The notes beneath the pieces are model-generated. The model had not been told where the DNA came from. It saw nothing but the letters and a program-made list of their open reading frames with translations, and did no database searches. Both the position numbers and the translations under genes were made by a program. Shown here piece after piece: positions 53,620-62,468 of a DNA stretch of 64,000 bases. The stretch covers positions 14,487 through 78,486 of the forward strand of contig MFYT01000001.1 of assembly GCA_001789205.1 (NCBI GenBank), in the 5' to 3' direction. Origin of the DNA: Candidatus Raymondbacteria bacterium RIFOXYA2_FULL_49_16 (GTDB taxonomy: Bacteria > Fibrobacterota > OXYB2-FULL-49-7 > XYB2-FULL-49-35). Position 1 is the first letter of the stretch. The number at the start of each line of letters is the position of its first letter.

Positions 53620-54624
53620 ATGGACGACAACGTACTTAAAATAACCGGCCTCCAGGTGTTCTTTTACACCGAAGAGGGCGAGGTCCGCGCAGTCGACGGC
53701 GTCAGCTTTGCCATTAAGCGCGGCCGCATCATGGCACTGGTGGGCGAGAGCGGGTGCGGCAAGAGCGTGACGGCCTATTCAATCCTCAAACTTATCCAGA
53801 AACCGGGTAAAATCGGCGGTGGTTCAATACAGCTTTTTCCAAAGGACAAAGAGCCGATAGATATTACAGCGCTCACGGAAAAATCCAACATGCTCTATAC
53901 TGTCCGCGGCGGCCTGGTGAGCATGGTCTTTCAGGAGCCCATGACCGCGTTGAGCCCCGTGCATACGGTCGGCAACCAGGTCTGTGAAGCGATTCTTTTA
54001 CACCAGGCTGTTTCAAAACAGCGGGCCCGGGAAATGGCCATAGATATTCTGTCAAAAGTCGGGATTCCCGGGGCCGGGAAGCGCATTGACCAGTATCCCT
54101 TTGAGATGAGCGGCGGCATGCGGCAGCGCGTGGTCATTGCCATGGCGCTTGTGTGCAGGCCCGAACTGCTCATTGCGGACGAACCCACAACAGCCCTTGA
54201 TGTCACTATTCAGGCGCAGATAATCGGCCTTATGAAAGAGCTGATCCAGTCCATGGGCACGTCCATACTGCTTATTACGCACGATCTGTCCGTGGTTGCG
54301 CAAATGGCCGATGATGTGGCGGTCATGTACCTTGGCCGCGTGGTGGAACAGGGAAGCGTGCGCACGATCATCAAAAATCCGCGTCATCCCTATACCATGG
54401 GTCTGCTTGCATCGCTTCCAGGCGTCCACAAGCACGAGAAAAAACGGCTCTCTTCCATTCCCGGCAGTGTGCCTTCGCTTACGCGCATACCCAAGGGCTG
54501 CCCCTTTCATCCGCGCTGTGAGTATTGCAAACCAGGAGTATGCGACATTGGGAGTGTGCCGACCCTGCAGTCTGTGGCCGAAGATCACACTGTCGCCTGT
54601 CTCCGGGCCGGAGAAATAGCATGA
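53620..54624 (+). CDS. ABC transporter ATPase, DppD/OppD type
   Basis: The 334-residue ATPase has Walker A GESGCGKSVTAYS (about residue 42), ABC signature MSGGMRQRVVIAMAL, Walker B LLIADEPTTALDVT, the H-loop THDLSVVAQM and the C-terminal OppD/F extension with a CEYCKPGVC-type cysteine cluster (Fe-S-like). ATG 53620 follows the permease stop by one base; in-frame codons upstream overlap the permease. The stop overlaps the next ATPase by ATGA. Confidence 0.95.
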   Translation: MDDNVLKITGLQVFFYTEEGEVRAVDGVSFAIKRGRIMALVGESGCGKSVTAYSILKLIQKPGKIGGGSIQLFPKDKEPIDITALTEKSNMLYTVRGGLVSMVFQEPMTALSPVHTVGNQVCEAILLHQAVSKQRAREMAIDILSKVGIPGAGKRIDQYPFEMSGGMRQRVVIAMALVCRPELLIADEPTTALDVTIQAQIIGLMKELIQSMGTSILLITHDLSVVAQMADDVAVMYLGRVVEQGSVRTIIKNPRHPYTMGLLASLPGVHKHEKKRLSSIPGSVPSLTRIPKGCPFHPRCEYCKPGVCDIGSVPTLQSVAEDHTVACLRAGEIA

Positions 54625-55619
54625 GCACGCAGGAAATGAAGAAACCGCTATTACAGGTGCGTGGCCTGTGCAAACACTTTCCCGTGTTCAGCAAGGGTTT
54701 TATTCAGAAACAGACAGGCCTTATCAAGGCTGTAGACAATGTGAGTTTTGATCTTTTACCTGGCGAGACATTGGGAATTGTGGGGGAGAGCGGATCGGGC
54801 AAGACCACGGCGGGCAGGTCGATTTTACGGGCCATAAACCCCACGAGCGGCCAAGTGCTCTATTCGTCAGGCGACCATACTGTTGATCTGGCAAAAGTCC
54901 CGGAAAAGGAGCTTAAACCCCTGCGCCGGCGCATGCAGATGATTTTCCAGGATCCCTTTTCATCATTGAATCCGCGCATGACCGTGGGCGACATTGTGGG
55001 CGAACCATTGCTGATCCATGACATTGCCAAGGGATCTGAACGCACGGACATGGTTGAAGCAATGCTTAAAAAAGTGGGTCTCAAGCCCGAGCACAGCATG
55101 CGCTACCCGCACGCCTTTTCCGGCGGCCAGCGCCAGCGCATTGGCATTGCGCGCGCGCTTATCCTGCATCCGGACTTTGTGGTGGCTGACGAAGCGGTCT
55201 CAGCGCTCGATGTGTCGGTACAGGCGCAGGTCATAAACTTGCTGCAGGACCTGCAGGCTGAACTGGGCCTCACCATCATCTTTATCGCACACAACCTGGG
55301 CGTGGTGCGCCACCTGTGCATGCGTATTGCGGTCATGTACGCGGGACACATGGTGGAATTGGCCCCAACCGAAGGGCTTTTCAACGACCCGAAACATCCT
55401 TATACCAAAGCCCTGCTCTCGGCAGTCCCTGATCCTGATCCGGACATACCCCTGAAATTCGGCGTTCCCGGCGAGGTCGCTGACGTTGGCAATCTTCCAA
55501 AGGGATGCAGCTTTGGCACCCGGTGCCAGGAATGCGTTGAACAATGCGGGCATGAGGTGCCATTGTTCAGGGAAGTTACGCACAACAGATCCGTTGCCTG
55601 CCATTTATTCAGGACCTGA
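54621..55619 (+). CDS. ABC transporter ATPase, DppF/OppF type
   Basis: The 332-residue ATPase has Walker A GESGSGKTTAGRSI, the Q-loop MIFQDPFSSLNPRMTV, signature FSGGQRQRIGIARAL, Walker B FVVADEAVSALDVS and H-loop IAHNLGVVRHL, with the OppF C-terminal cysteines (CQECVEQCG). It completes the importer encoded by 49150-55619. It converges with the beta-helix/toroid gene, only two bases apart. Confidence 0.95.
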   Translation: MSTQEMKKPLLQVRGLCKHFPVFSKGFIQKQTGLIKAVDNVSFDLLPGETLGIVGESGSGKTTAGRSILRAINPTSGQVLYSSGDHTVDLAKVPEKELKPLRRRMQMIFQDPFSSLNPRMTVGDIVGEPLLIHDIAKGSERTDMVEAMLKKVGLKPEHSMRYPHAFSGGQRQRIGIARALILHPDFVVADEAVSALDVSVQAQVINLLQDLQAELGLTIIFIAHNLGVVRHLCMRIAVMYAGHMVELAPTEGLFNDPKHPYTKALLSAVPDPDPDIPLKFGVPGEVADVGNLPKGCSFGTRCQECVEQCGHEVPLFREVTHNRSVACHLFRT

Positions 55620-55621
55620 AC

Positions 55622-58204
55622 TCATGCTTTCAGATAATCACCGCTGCCTGCTGCAAGCTTGGGCAGTACTATGAGCGCGTAACACGAGGACCGGGCGCAG
55701 ACATAGCTTTTTCCGCCAGGGAGGGGCATGGCTTTGTGCTCTGCGCCATATTCCAGAATACCACCGGACATGCGCGGGTTAAACCTGCCGTCTGACTGGG
55801 CGTTGAACAGAGCGTTTAGCGCTTTTTCAACAGCACCCTCTTTCATCGGCGTTTGCGGCAGCACCTGACGGCCTTCGAACAAGACATTCATGACAACCGG
55901 GATGCAAGCCACGGATTCTTCAAACCTGCCGTCTTCCCATTGGGCGTCGAAAACAGCCTTTAGATATTTTTCTATGGAAGCCAGGTAGGCCTTGTTGCCC
56001 GAGATTTTGTAGGCGCACAGAAGTCCCAGGGTACCCAGGTCGTCGTTGGCGCGGTGGAGACCGCCCTGCGGATCTTGTTCAGCCGGCTGCTTGGTGGCGC
56101 GGACAATAGGACCGTAAAAACCACTCGGGTATTGGATGTATTTGATGAAATGGCCGGCGATACGGGTAAAAGGTTCACCAATCCATTTATTATCTCCGGT
56201 TTCTTTGAACATCTGATACAGGAAATTGAGGGAACCGCCCTGAAAACTGCCCTGAACATCGTTGCACATCTGCGGCCATGGTTTGACCGCGTCAAACAGG
56301 GGTTCGAACTCATGGCCCCAGTAAGGCCATCCATCTTCATCACAACCCTTTTTCAAAAACCATTCGCCCCACAAACGGGCGCGTTCCAGATATTCCGGAT
56401 CTTTTGTATGACGGTACAGTTCGATAAAGGCCCAGGCCACTGATAGGGTGTCGCGGGTGTAGCACCAGGGAGTATAGGGGGTGACTTCGCGGATGGCGCC
56501 GTAATTATCGCCATGAAAGGGGTCAAGAATCTGCAGCGATTTCATGTAGCGGCCCATGTACAGCGCGGCACGTTCGTAGCGCGGGTCCTTGAAGGTCTTG
56601 TACGCACCAAGAAGGGCCATGCTCGCAAAGGCGTAGTTCCAGTTCTGGGCAGGCGGTTTTTCAGTGCCGTCCGGATGTATCAGGAACGGAAAATATCCCA
56701 CAGGCGGGAAATATTCCCCCACGGCCGGGGCCTGAATGGCGCAAAGCCAGTCGGCAATGGCGCGTGCACAGTCAAGGGACCGGGTCTTTAACGGCGGAGA
56801 GAGTTCCATGGCAGCTCCTTGTTTAGCCCAAGAGAATGCATTGACTGACAAATCCTGATACGTCTCATTGCATCTCGTAAGCGCCGATATCAATTTTGTT
56901 GGTTTTTGTACGAGGTCTCGCGGCAAGGTCGTCCTTAATATCCAGACGCATCTTTTGCGCGGTACTGGCCCCTTATCAATTACAGGTGAAGACGGCAATG
57001 GCGCGTACATGGCAATAATCGCTTTTTTGAGCGAATCAAGGCGCTTCCAATTCCACGTTGAATCAATCGCCGGAATAGAAAAAGCAAGTTGCTTTCCGGT
57101 ATACGGGTCTTTCAGTACGCAATTTCTTTCTTGAACCGGATCGTATCCGGCAAAAGCGTGTAGTGGTGCGTTTTTATTACAATACAGGTTGTTTCCATGT
57201 TCAACCGCGCCTGCGTCCACTCCCTGGGTGCAGAATATGTGCGCGTCTTTTCCCTGGTCGCTGTAAAAAACATTGTTGAAAATAAAGAGGTCCGCGCTGT
57301 TTTTCGCGACGCCGCCCCCGTCCTTTACATGAATGACGCCAAGACACGGCGGGCTTTCATTGTTTCCGCCCGCGCAGTTGATAAAAGTATTGTTATAGAT
57401 ATAATAGCCTTTTATGCCAAACGCGCCAATAGCGCCGCTTATGCAATTTATAAACAGGCAGTTGCGGATGGTCTCCTGTTCCACGCTCCACCCGCTTGCG
57501 ATCTCGGAGACGCCCCCGCCAACCGCCGGGTCCCACGCCAGTGGCGACTGGGGGCCGAAAACGCACCGTTCGTGGGCAATGTTTTTGCTGTTGGCTTTGC
57601 AGTATGAGAGCTGATTGCCTGTTTTGCCCATATTGAAAATCCAGCAGTCGCGTACCACCGCCGTATGCGTGTATTGGAAAACAATGGGCTCCTCGAACAT
57701 GCCGTGGTACTCGTCTTTCGGATCGCCCGAGGTGCGGACAATGCATGCTTCAATGGTAATGTTGCTGGAAGAGGTCGAATCGTTGTATCGTGTTACGCGT
57801 ATGCCGTCGCCTTGCGCGAACGAGGTGTGGACATAGCAGTTTTTTATGGTCACGCTATCGCATCCATTGATCCGTATCTGGTTGCTGCCGCCATTCCGGA
57901 GTTCGATGCCTTCAACAAGGATGTTTTTGCATTGGTTGAAAGCAAGGATGTCTTTGGCGCTGTTCCGCCCGCCTCCTTCGATTATGGCGCATCCTGGTCC
58001 GTCTTTGGAAATGATGGCAATGTTTTTTTTAGTTTCAATCCACCCGGAACCTGACGGCATTTTATGCACGCCTTTGGCGACCATAAGCGTGTCATTGTCT
58101 GCAAGGGCTATTAAAGCAGCATGTATGTCGGGGCCGTTGAACCGCAGGACACGTGCATGACCGAGGATGCACAGGGAAAAAAGAACAAAAAGAATAAATC
58201 TCAT
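55622..58204 (-). CDS. Secreted two-domain protein: right-handed beta-helix plus alpha/alpha-toroid (lyase/epimerase-like)
   Basis: The 860-residue protein (signal peptide MRFILFVLFSLCILGHA) first has a parallel beta-helix (about 30-420; repeated NI-IEGI-L-NGG, DSVTIKNCYVH, NITIEACIV, FINCISGAIGAFG). A Pro-rich linker then joins an alpha/alpha-toroid domain (about 460-850) of the kind found in C5-epimerases and glycoside hydrolases, with TPWCYTRDTLSVAWAFIELY, YLERARLWGEWFL and VQGSFQGGSLNFLYQMF. No FlgD-like tail is seen. ATG 58204 is preferred to the in-frame ATG at 58216 as the signal-peptide start. The fusion could cut and process a uronate chain in one protein. Confidence 0.82.
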   Translation of the reverse strand: MRFILFVLFSLCILGHARVLRFNGPDIHAALIALADNDTLMVAKGVHKMPSGSGWIETKKNIAIISKDGPGCAIIEGGGRNSAKDILAFNQCKNILVEGIELRNGGSNQIRINGCDSVTIKNCYVHTSFAQGDGIRVTRYNDSTSSSNITIEACIVRTSGDPKDEYHGMFEEPIVFQYTHTAVVRDCWIFNMGKTGNQLSYCKANSKNIAHERCVFGPQSPLAWDPAVGGGVSEIASGWSVEQETIRNCLFINCISGAIGAFGIKGYYIYNNTFINCAGGNNESPPCLGVIHVKDGGGVAKNSADLFIFNNVFYSDQGKDAHIFCTQGVDAGAVEHGNNLYCNKNAPLHAFAGYDPVQERNCVLKDPYTGKQLAFSIPAIDSTWNWKRLDSLKKAIIAMYAPLPSSPVIDKGPVPRKRCVWILRTTLPRDLVQKPTKLISALTRCNETYQDLSVNAFSWAKQGAAMELSPPLKTRSLDCARAIADWLCAIQAPAVGEYFPPVGYFPFLIHPDGTEKPPAQNWNYAFASMALLGAYKTFKDPRYERAALYMGRYMKSLQILDPFHGDNYGAIREVTPYTPWCYTRDTLSVAWAFIELYRHTKDPEYLERARLWGEWFLKKGCDEDGWPYWGHEFEPLFDAVKPWPQMCNDVQGSFQGGSLNFLYQMFKETGDNKWIGEPFTRIAGHFIKYIQYPSGFYGPIVRATKQPAEQDPQGGLHRANDDLGTLGLLCAYKISGNKAYLASIEKYLKAVFDAQWEDGRFEESVACIPVVMNVLFEGRQVLPQTPMKEGAVEKALNALFNAQSDGRFNPRMSGGILEYGAEHKAMPLPGGKSYVCARSSCYALIVLPKLAAGSGDYLKA

Positions 58205-58398
58205 ACAAGGGCCCATTACTTTATTTACTGTAAAGATTACTGTAGGAAAGAGATGCAGTCAAGGATTATCTACGAGTCTGTTTGAAAAGCCTTCCTGGCT
58301 TCGACTGGTTGCGAAAAGGGTCTGGCTGCGTTGCACTCACTCGCCGTATCGCAGCAGGATAGGTTTCATTCGCGCACCTTGCCCCCCTTTTTTTCGCT
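58205..58398. other. Intergenic stretch with short hairpins, no gene seen
   Basis: No convincing reading frame. Small perfect hairpins are present, for example AAGCC-TTCCT-GGCTT near 58288, and a poly-C/poly-T tract (58382-58394). It may be the edge of the inserted cassette that follows. Confidence 0.4.
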
Positions 58399-58474
58399 AC
58401 CATTTTTATGGCATTTTTAGGTTACTCTGTTAGCACTACCGTATATTTTTACACGAATCTGGTCGGTACCCTAT
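58399..58474. repeat. Left direct repeat of the toxin-antitoxin cassette (76 bp)
   Basis: The segment from ACCATTTTTATGGC to GGTACCCTAT is repeated on the other side of the toxin-antitoxin genes at 59315-59401, sharing GCATTTTTAGGTTACTCTGT, ACACTACCGTAT-type core and ACACGAATCTGGT. It differs by a few substitutions and a 10-11-base internal duplication in the right copy. Confidence 0.85.
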
Positions 58475-58485
58475 TTAGGGAAAAC

Positions 58486-58501
58486 GTGTCACAGGGCTTG
58501 A
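58486..58501. repeat. Left 16-bp inverted repeat of the cassette
   Basis: GTGTCACAGGGCTTGA is the exact reverse complement of TCAAGCCCTGTGACAC at 59290-59305. The pair encloses exactly the antitoxin and toxin genes and their promoter region. Confidence 0.85.
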
Positions 58502-58506
58502 TAAAA

Positions 58507-58553
58507 GAGCCAAGATTAAGCGCCAAAACCAGGTGCTAGACGTTTCTTGGCTC
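58507..58553 (+). promoter_or_regulatory. Strong hairpin upstream of the antitoxin gene
   Basis: GAGCCAAGA (58507-58515) pairs perfectly with TCTTGGCTC (58545-58553), and AGCGCC pairs with GGTGCT inside, leaving a seven-base loop. It lies just inside the left inverted repeat, before the antitoxin's ribosome binding site. It could be a recombination site fold, an operator or a leader structure. Confidence 0.55.
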
Positions 58554-58651
58554 ATAGGTATATCTCACGAAACGGATCAAAAAGCACGTTAAGCTTGCAT
58601 TTGAATATAAAAAAATATACATTATATATATACATCGTTAAGGAGTATGCC

Positions 58652-58891
58652 ATGGTTAGAACACAGATATACCTGACAAAGACCGAACACCAACGGCTCA
58701 AAACGCTGGCCTGCGAACGTGGAAAACGGCGCAGCGCCCTTATCCGCGAAGCTATTGACCGTCTCATAGACGAGTTGCCCGCTCCTGACCGGATAACACT
58801 TCTGCACAATGCCTTTGGAATATGGTCAGACAGGACCGACCTTGCCTCAGCGCGTGAAATACGCAAACAATGGGAAAGGCAGACCAGGTGA
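58652..58891 (+). CDS. vapB: CopG/RHH-type antitoxin (VapB-like)
   Basis: A 79-residue protein with a ribbon-helix-helix N-terminus (MVRTQIYLTKTEHQRLKTLA, KRRSALIREAIDRLIDE) and a basic C-terminal tail expected to wrap the toxin. It binds its own promoter and neutralises the PIN toxin. The ATG has a good ribosome binding site (AAGGAG), and the stop overlaps the toxin's start (GTGA). Confidence 0.9.
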   Translation: MVRTQIYLTKTEHQRLKTLACERGKRRSALIREAIDRLIDELPAPDRITLLHNAFGIWSDRTDLASAREIRKQWERQTR

Positions 58892-59271
58892 AGAAACGGC
58901 ATTTGGTCGATACGGACATACTCATCGACGCGCTCCGGGGCACGAAGGCGGCCCAGGCATTTCTTGAAACGCACGAGACAGCGCCGTTGATTTCAGCAAT
59001 CACAGTGACAGAATTGTTTTCCGGAGTCAGGAATGAGAAGGAGAAAAGAGAGGTTTCCGACTTCTGCCGGGCCTTTGAAACGGTTCCACTCACCGAGGAG
59101 ATCGCAATAAGGGCCGGCATTTTACATCAGCGATACTCGAGGAGCCATGGAACAGGCCTTGCCGATGCCGTAGTTGCCGCTACCGCAGAGGTTTCCGGTG
59201 TAATTCTGGCAACGGGAAACAAAAAGCACTTTCCCATGGTCGAAAATATTCTGAACCCCTATTCGAAATAA
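58888..59271 (+). CDS. vapC: PIN-domain ribonuclease toxin (VapC-like)
   Basis: The PIN-domain protein of about 127 residues begins HLVDTDILIDALRG (catalytic Asp), then SAITVTELFSGVR (catalytic Glu), GTGLADAVVAATAE (third acidic residue) and ends LATGNKKHFPMVE. It is a probable site-specific RNase. GTG 58888 is taken as start because it overlaps the antitoxin stop; an in-frame ATG at 58870 is also possible. Confidence 0.93.
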   Translation: MKKRHLVDTDILIDALRGTKAAQAFLETHETAPLISAITVTELFSGVRNEKEKREVSDFCRAFETVPLTEEIAIRAGILHQRYSRSHGTGLADAVVAATAEVSGVILATGNKKHFPMVENILNPYSK

Positions 59272-59289
59272 TAAACAGTCCCGATATCG

Positions 59290-59305
59290 TCAAGCCCTGT
59301 GACAC
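59290..59305. repeat. Right 16-bp inverted repeat of the cassette
   Basis: TCAAGCCCTGTGACAC, exact reverse complement of 58486-58501, begins 19 bases after the toxin gene. Confidence 0.85.
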
Positions 59306-59314
59306 TTCGAATCC

Positions 59315-59401
59315 ACCATATTTTATAGCATTTTTAGGTTACTCTGTTAACACTACCGTATGTTTTTATATGTTTTTACACGAATCTGGTTGGTACCCTA
59401 T
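59315..59401. repeat. Right direct repeat of the cassette (87 bp)
   Basis: Second copy of the 58399-58474 repeat, with an extra GTTTTTATAT-type duplication inside. The 87-base copy starts 10 bases after the right inverted repeat; the left copy ends 12 bases before the left one, so the nesting is symmetric. Confidence 0.85.
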
Positions 59402-59577
59402 ATATTATTTTATTCCTGCCTTTTCGCAGAATACCACGTCCTGTGGACGGGGTTGAATACGAAGCGGGGTATGGGGATGCAATCGAATTTCTCAAGTTTT
59501 TTTTCAGCCTTGTTGTTTTAAACAAATCCATATGCCTAGAACAATATTATTTTTGGTCTTGATAAACAAAAAAACTA
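59402..59577. other. Intergenic stretch, no gene seen
   Basis: AT-rich filler with one small perfect hairpin CGTCC-TGT-GGACG (59437-59449) and no T run after it. Nothing else recognised. Confidence 0.4.
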
Positions 59578-59619
59578 TTGACTTTTTATCAGCAATGGAC
59601 TATATTAAGGAATAGTCCA
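59578..59619 (+). promoter_or_regulatory. Sigma-70 promoter with GntR operator for the glutamate mutase operon
   Basis: TTGACT (59578-59583), a 17-base spacer, and TATATT (59601-59606) are near consensus. A perfect inverted repeat TGGACTAT (59596-59603) ... ATAGTCCA (59612-59619) with an 8-base centre overlaps the -10 box. The placement over the promoter and just before a GntR gene fits an autoregulatory repressor site. Confidence 0.75.
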
Positions 59620-59646
59620 GTATAAAAATGGAGTAGACCAATTGTT

Positions 59647-60645
59647 ATGTGTATGTTAAACATCAAATTAGATAGGTCAGCTTCTTCTTTGCCAACCTAT
59701 CAGCAATTACTTATTCAAATTGAGAAACAAATCCAAGACAACTCACTTCTGCCTGGAACAAAACTGCCTCCTGAGAGGGATTTGGCCGAAGAATTGGGCA
59801 TTGCCCGGGGTACTGTTCAAAAAACCTACCAGGAATTGATCCACAAAGGGCTTGTTGAGGCATTGCAGGGCAAGGGCAGTTTTGTTACACAACAACACGA
59901 AACGCAACCAATGGACCGGAAAGAGAAAGCGGTCAACGCCATTGATAACGCTATTGACCGGCTTGTACAACTGAAATTTTCGTTTCAAGAGATTAAAACA
60001 CTTATTGACTTGCGTCTTTTAGGACGTGAAGAAGCCATGCAAGACCTTTCCATTGCAGCTATAGACTGCAATCCTGAAGCCCTCGCAATATATGAAAAGC
60101 AGCTCTTTTTTATTCCACACGCGAAAATCGCCAAATTCTTACTCGACGATGTGCTCAAAGGCGCTGCAGGTATGGACAAGCTGTCTCACTTTGATCTTAT
60201 CGTCACTACAAACACGCATTATCACGACATTGTTACAGCCTGTCCCGGATTTGCGGACAAACTTGTCCAGGTTTCGGTGTCGCCAACACGCGATTCAATT
60301 GTCAAACTTGCGCGATTAACGCCCTCCCAGCAAGTGGGTGTAATCTGCGAATCAAACAAATTTTTCACGATCATTGAAAATCATCTAAAAGGATTTGAAA
60401 TTCCCGCGGGCAATATCGCGGCGTTGTATTTTTCCAATATGACCAACCTCGATACTTTCATCAAAGACCTTGACGCGGTCATTGTTCCGCCGGGATATTC
60501 GCTGCAGCAGCATACGGAGAGCATCGCGCAACTTCAGATGTTCACGGAACGCGGCGGCACAATCATTCCGTTCGATTTTCAGATCGACCGCGGGTCGCTT
60601 CTCCATGTTGAAGAGCGGATCAAATCAATCCTTCAGGGCAAATAA
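59647..60645 (+). CDS. GntR-family transcriptional regulator
   Basis: The 332-residue protein has a GntR winged helix (LPTYQQLLIQIEKQI, LPPERDLAEELGIARGTVQKTYQELIHKGLVEALQGKG) followed by a roughly 240-residue C-terminal effector domain (PHAKIAKFLLDDVL, FDLIVTTNTHYHDIVTA). It is not the aminotransferase-type MocR effector and I do not recognise its ligand. Preceded by its own operator and 6 bases upstream of the glutamate mutase genes, which it probably controls. An alternative start is ATG 59653. Confidence 0.88.
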   Translation: MCMLNIKLDRSASSLPTYQQLLIQIEKQIQDNSLLPGTKLPPERDLAEELGIARGTVQKTYQELIHKGLVEALQGKGSFVTQQHETQPMDRKEKAVNAIDNAIDRLVQLKFSFQEIKTLIDLRLLGREEAMQDLSIAAIDCNPEALAIYEKQLFFIPHAKIAKFLLDDVLKGAAGMDKLSHFDLIVTTNTHYHDIVTACPGFADKLVQVSVSPTRDSIVKLARLTPSQQVGVICESNKFFTIIENHLKGFEIPAGNIAALYFSNMTNLDTFIKDLDAVIVPPGYSLQQHTESIAQLQMFTERGGTIIPFDFQIDRGSLLHVEERIKSILQGK

Positions 60646-60651
60646 AAACAT

Positions 60652-61080
60652 ATGGAAAAGCCCGCTATTGTTTTGGGTGTCATTGGCTCAGACTGCCATT
60701 CCGTTGGGAACAAAGTGCTCGATTCCTTTTTTACGGAAAATGGATATCACGTGGTGAATCTGGGCGTCATGGTGAGCCAGGACGAGTTCATCGATGCGGC
60801 CATTGAATCAAACGCCAAAGCCATTCTTGTCTCATCGCTGTACGGCCACGGAGAAATCGATTGCGAAGGGTTCAGGGACAAATGCTTTGAACGGGGGCTT
60901 GACCGTATAATCCTTTATGCCGGCGGCAACCTTGTGGTGGGAAAGACGCTGTTCAGCGAGGTTGAACGGAAATTCAAAACCATGGGTTTCAACCGCGTTT
61001 TCCCGCCATCGGTTGATCTGCAGGAAGCGGCGGCTATCTTACAAAGAGACATCGAGGGGGTTGCGACCAATGCCGCATAA
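60652..61080 (+). CDS. glmS: Glutamate mutase sigma (S) subunit
   Basis: A 142-residue B12-binding protein with the base-off/His-on motif D14-x-H16-x-x-G19 (GSDCHSVGNKVLDSFF) and the conserved VNLGVMVSQDEFIDAA and SSLYGHGEIDC blocks. It is the small cobalamin-binding component of methylaspartate mutase (EC 5.4.99.1), which makes 3-methylaspartate from glutamate. The symbol means the mutase subunit, not glucosamine-6-phosphate synthase. Confidence 0.95.
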   Translation: MEKPAIVLGVIGSDCHSVGNKVLDSFFTENGYHVVNLGVMVSQDEFIDAAIESNAKAILVSSLYGHGEIDCEGFRDKCFERGLDRIILYAGGNLVVGKTLFSEVERKFKTMGFNRVFPPSVDLQEAAAILQRDIEGVATNAA

Positions 61081-62467
61081 ATGTATTATGAGCGTTGATA
61101 TTGGTTCCACATATACAAAAGCCGCCTTTTTCAAGCTTGAGGGCAGGGATTCCTGCGTCATTGCCCAGGAGAGCGTTCCCACGACCTCGGACGACGTATC
61201 AAAAGGGTTTTTTCTTGCCGAGAAAGAGTTGTTTCACAAGACCGGCCTCATGGCCGGGAAGGTCTATTTCTCCTCGTCCGCCCGCGGAGGGCTGAAAATC
61301 GCGGCCATGGGGCTTGTGTCCGGCCTGACCCTTGCCATTGCGAAACTTGTTGCCGCATCCGCGGGTGGAAAAATTGTGGGAAGTTTTTCCTATGGGCTTA
61401 CGGCGCACGACATTGAGAAACTGAAAGAATGGGAACCGGACATTGTTTTAATGACGGGCGGCACTGATGGCGGACACGAGTCCTTGACCTTGAAAAACGC
61501 CGGTATGCTGGCCGCGGCCAGGCTTCCCGCTTCAATCATTTTTGCGGGTAATAACCGTATTCAGGAAAAGGTTGCGGGCATACTATCGGACAGTGAAGTG
61601 TATTTCGCGGACAATGTGATGCCTGAGGTGGGCGAAGTGAACATTGAACCGGCCCGCGAGATCATCCGCCGTATTTTTATCAATAAAATTGTGGATGGCA
61701 AAGGGCTTTCCGCTCTTATTAAAAAAGTTGGAAATCCGCCAAAACCCACGCCTCTTTCCATGTTCGAGCTTGTTGGCAAGCTGCCTTTGTATGGAACAGA
61801 ATGGGACAATGTCTGCGTAGTGGACATGGGCGGCGCAACAACTGACGTATATTCCAATACCGAAACAGCGTCCGTCAATAGCGCCGTTGTTTTAAAGGGC
61901 ATCAGGGAACCCAGGCTTACACGCACAGTGGAAGGAGACCTGGGGCTTCGCGTCAGCGCCGGGTCTGTCACGCAATCAGCGGAGAACCAGGTGAAAAAGG
62001 CCCTTTCTTCCGGTGGTCTGGAGTGGTTGCGTTTTTGCGAGTATGTACTGCATGTGACGCACAAGACAGATGCGCTCCCCCGGAACAGGGAAGAGCGGGA
62101 ATTCGACCGCATTCTCGCGACCGCGTGTCTCACCGTTTCACTCATGCGCCATGCGGGAAGGACCAGGCCGGTCTGGACATCGAACGGCACGGTGCTGGTG
62201 CAACGGGGCAAAGACATGCGTAGCGTCAAGAAAATGATCGGGACGGGCGGGTTCCTGGCCCTGGAAAGGGACGCATGCGTGTATGACCGCGCGTTGAAAA
62301 AAGAAACGCTCAAAGACGAAGAGGAAGTCCTGCTTCCCGAAAGACCTGAAATTTATGCGGACGCGGAGTACCTTTTACCGCTGCTGGGTAATCTTGCCTG
62401 CGATTTTCCGGAGGAAACTGCCATGCTTGCGATACAGTCGCTGGAACCAATACAAAAGGCGGCGTGA
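61070..62467 (+). CDS. glmL: Glutamate mutase accessory protein L (reactivase-like ATPase)
   Basis: The 465-residue protein has an actin-like ATPase start ([15 protein letters not shown]), [26 protein letters not shown] and the MutL-family C-terminus ([13 protein letters not shown]). Family members (MutL/GlmL) sit with the mutase and are thought to reactivate its cobalamin, as DdrA does for diol dehydratase. It begins inside the sigma-subunit gene (11-base overlap), indicating tight coupling. Confidence 0.92.
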   Translation: MPHKCIMSVDIGSTYTKAAFFKLEGRDSCVIAQESVPTTSDDVSKGFFLAEKELFHKTGLMAGKVYFSSSARGGLKIAAMGLVSGLTLAIAKLVAASAGGKIVGSFSYGLTAHDIEKLKEWEPDIVLMTGGTDGGHESLTLKNAGMLAAARLPASIIFAGNNRIQEKVAGILSDSEVYFADNVMPEVGEVNIEPAREIIRRIFINKIVDGKGLSALIKKVGNPPKPTPLSMFELVGKLPLYGTEWDNVCVVDMGGATTDVYSNTETASVNSAVVLKGIREPRLTRTVEGDLGLRVSAGSVTQSAENQVKKALSSGGLEWLRFCEYVLHVTHKTDALPRNREEREFDRILATACLTVSLMRHAGRTRPVWTSNGTVLVQRGKDMRSVKKMIGTGGFLALERDACVYDRALKKETLKDEEEVLLPERPEIYADAEYLLPLLGNLACDFPEETAMLAIQSLEPIQKAA

Positions 62468-62468
62468 T

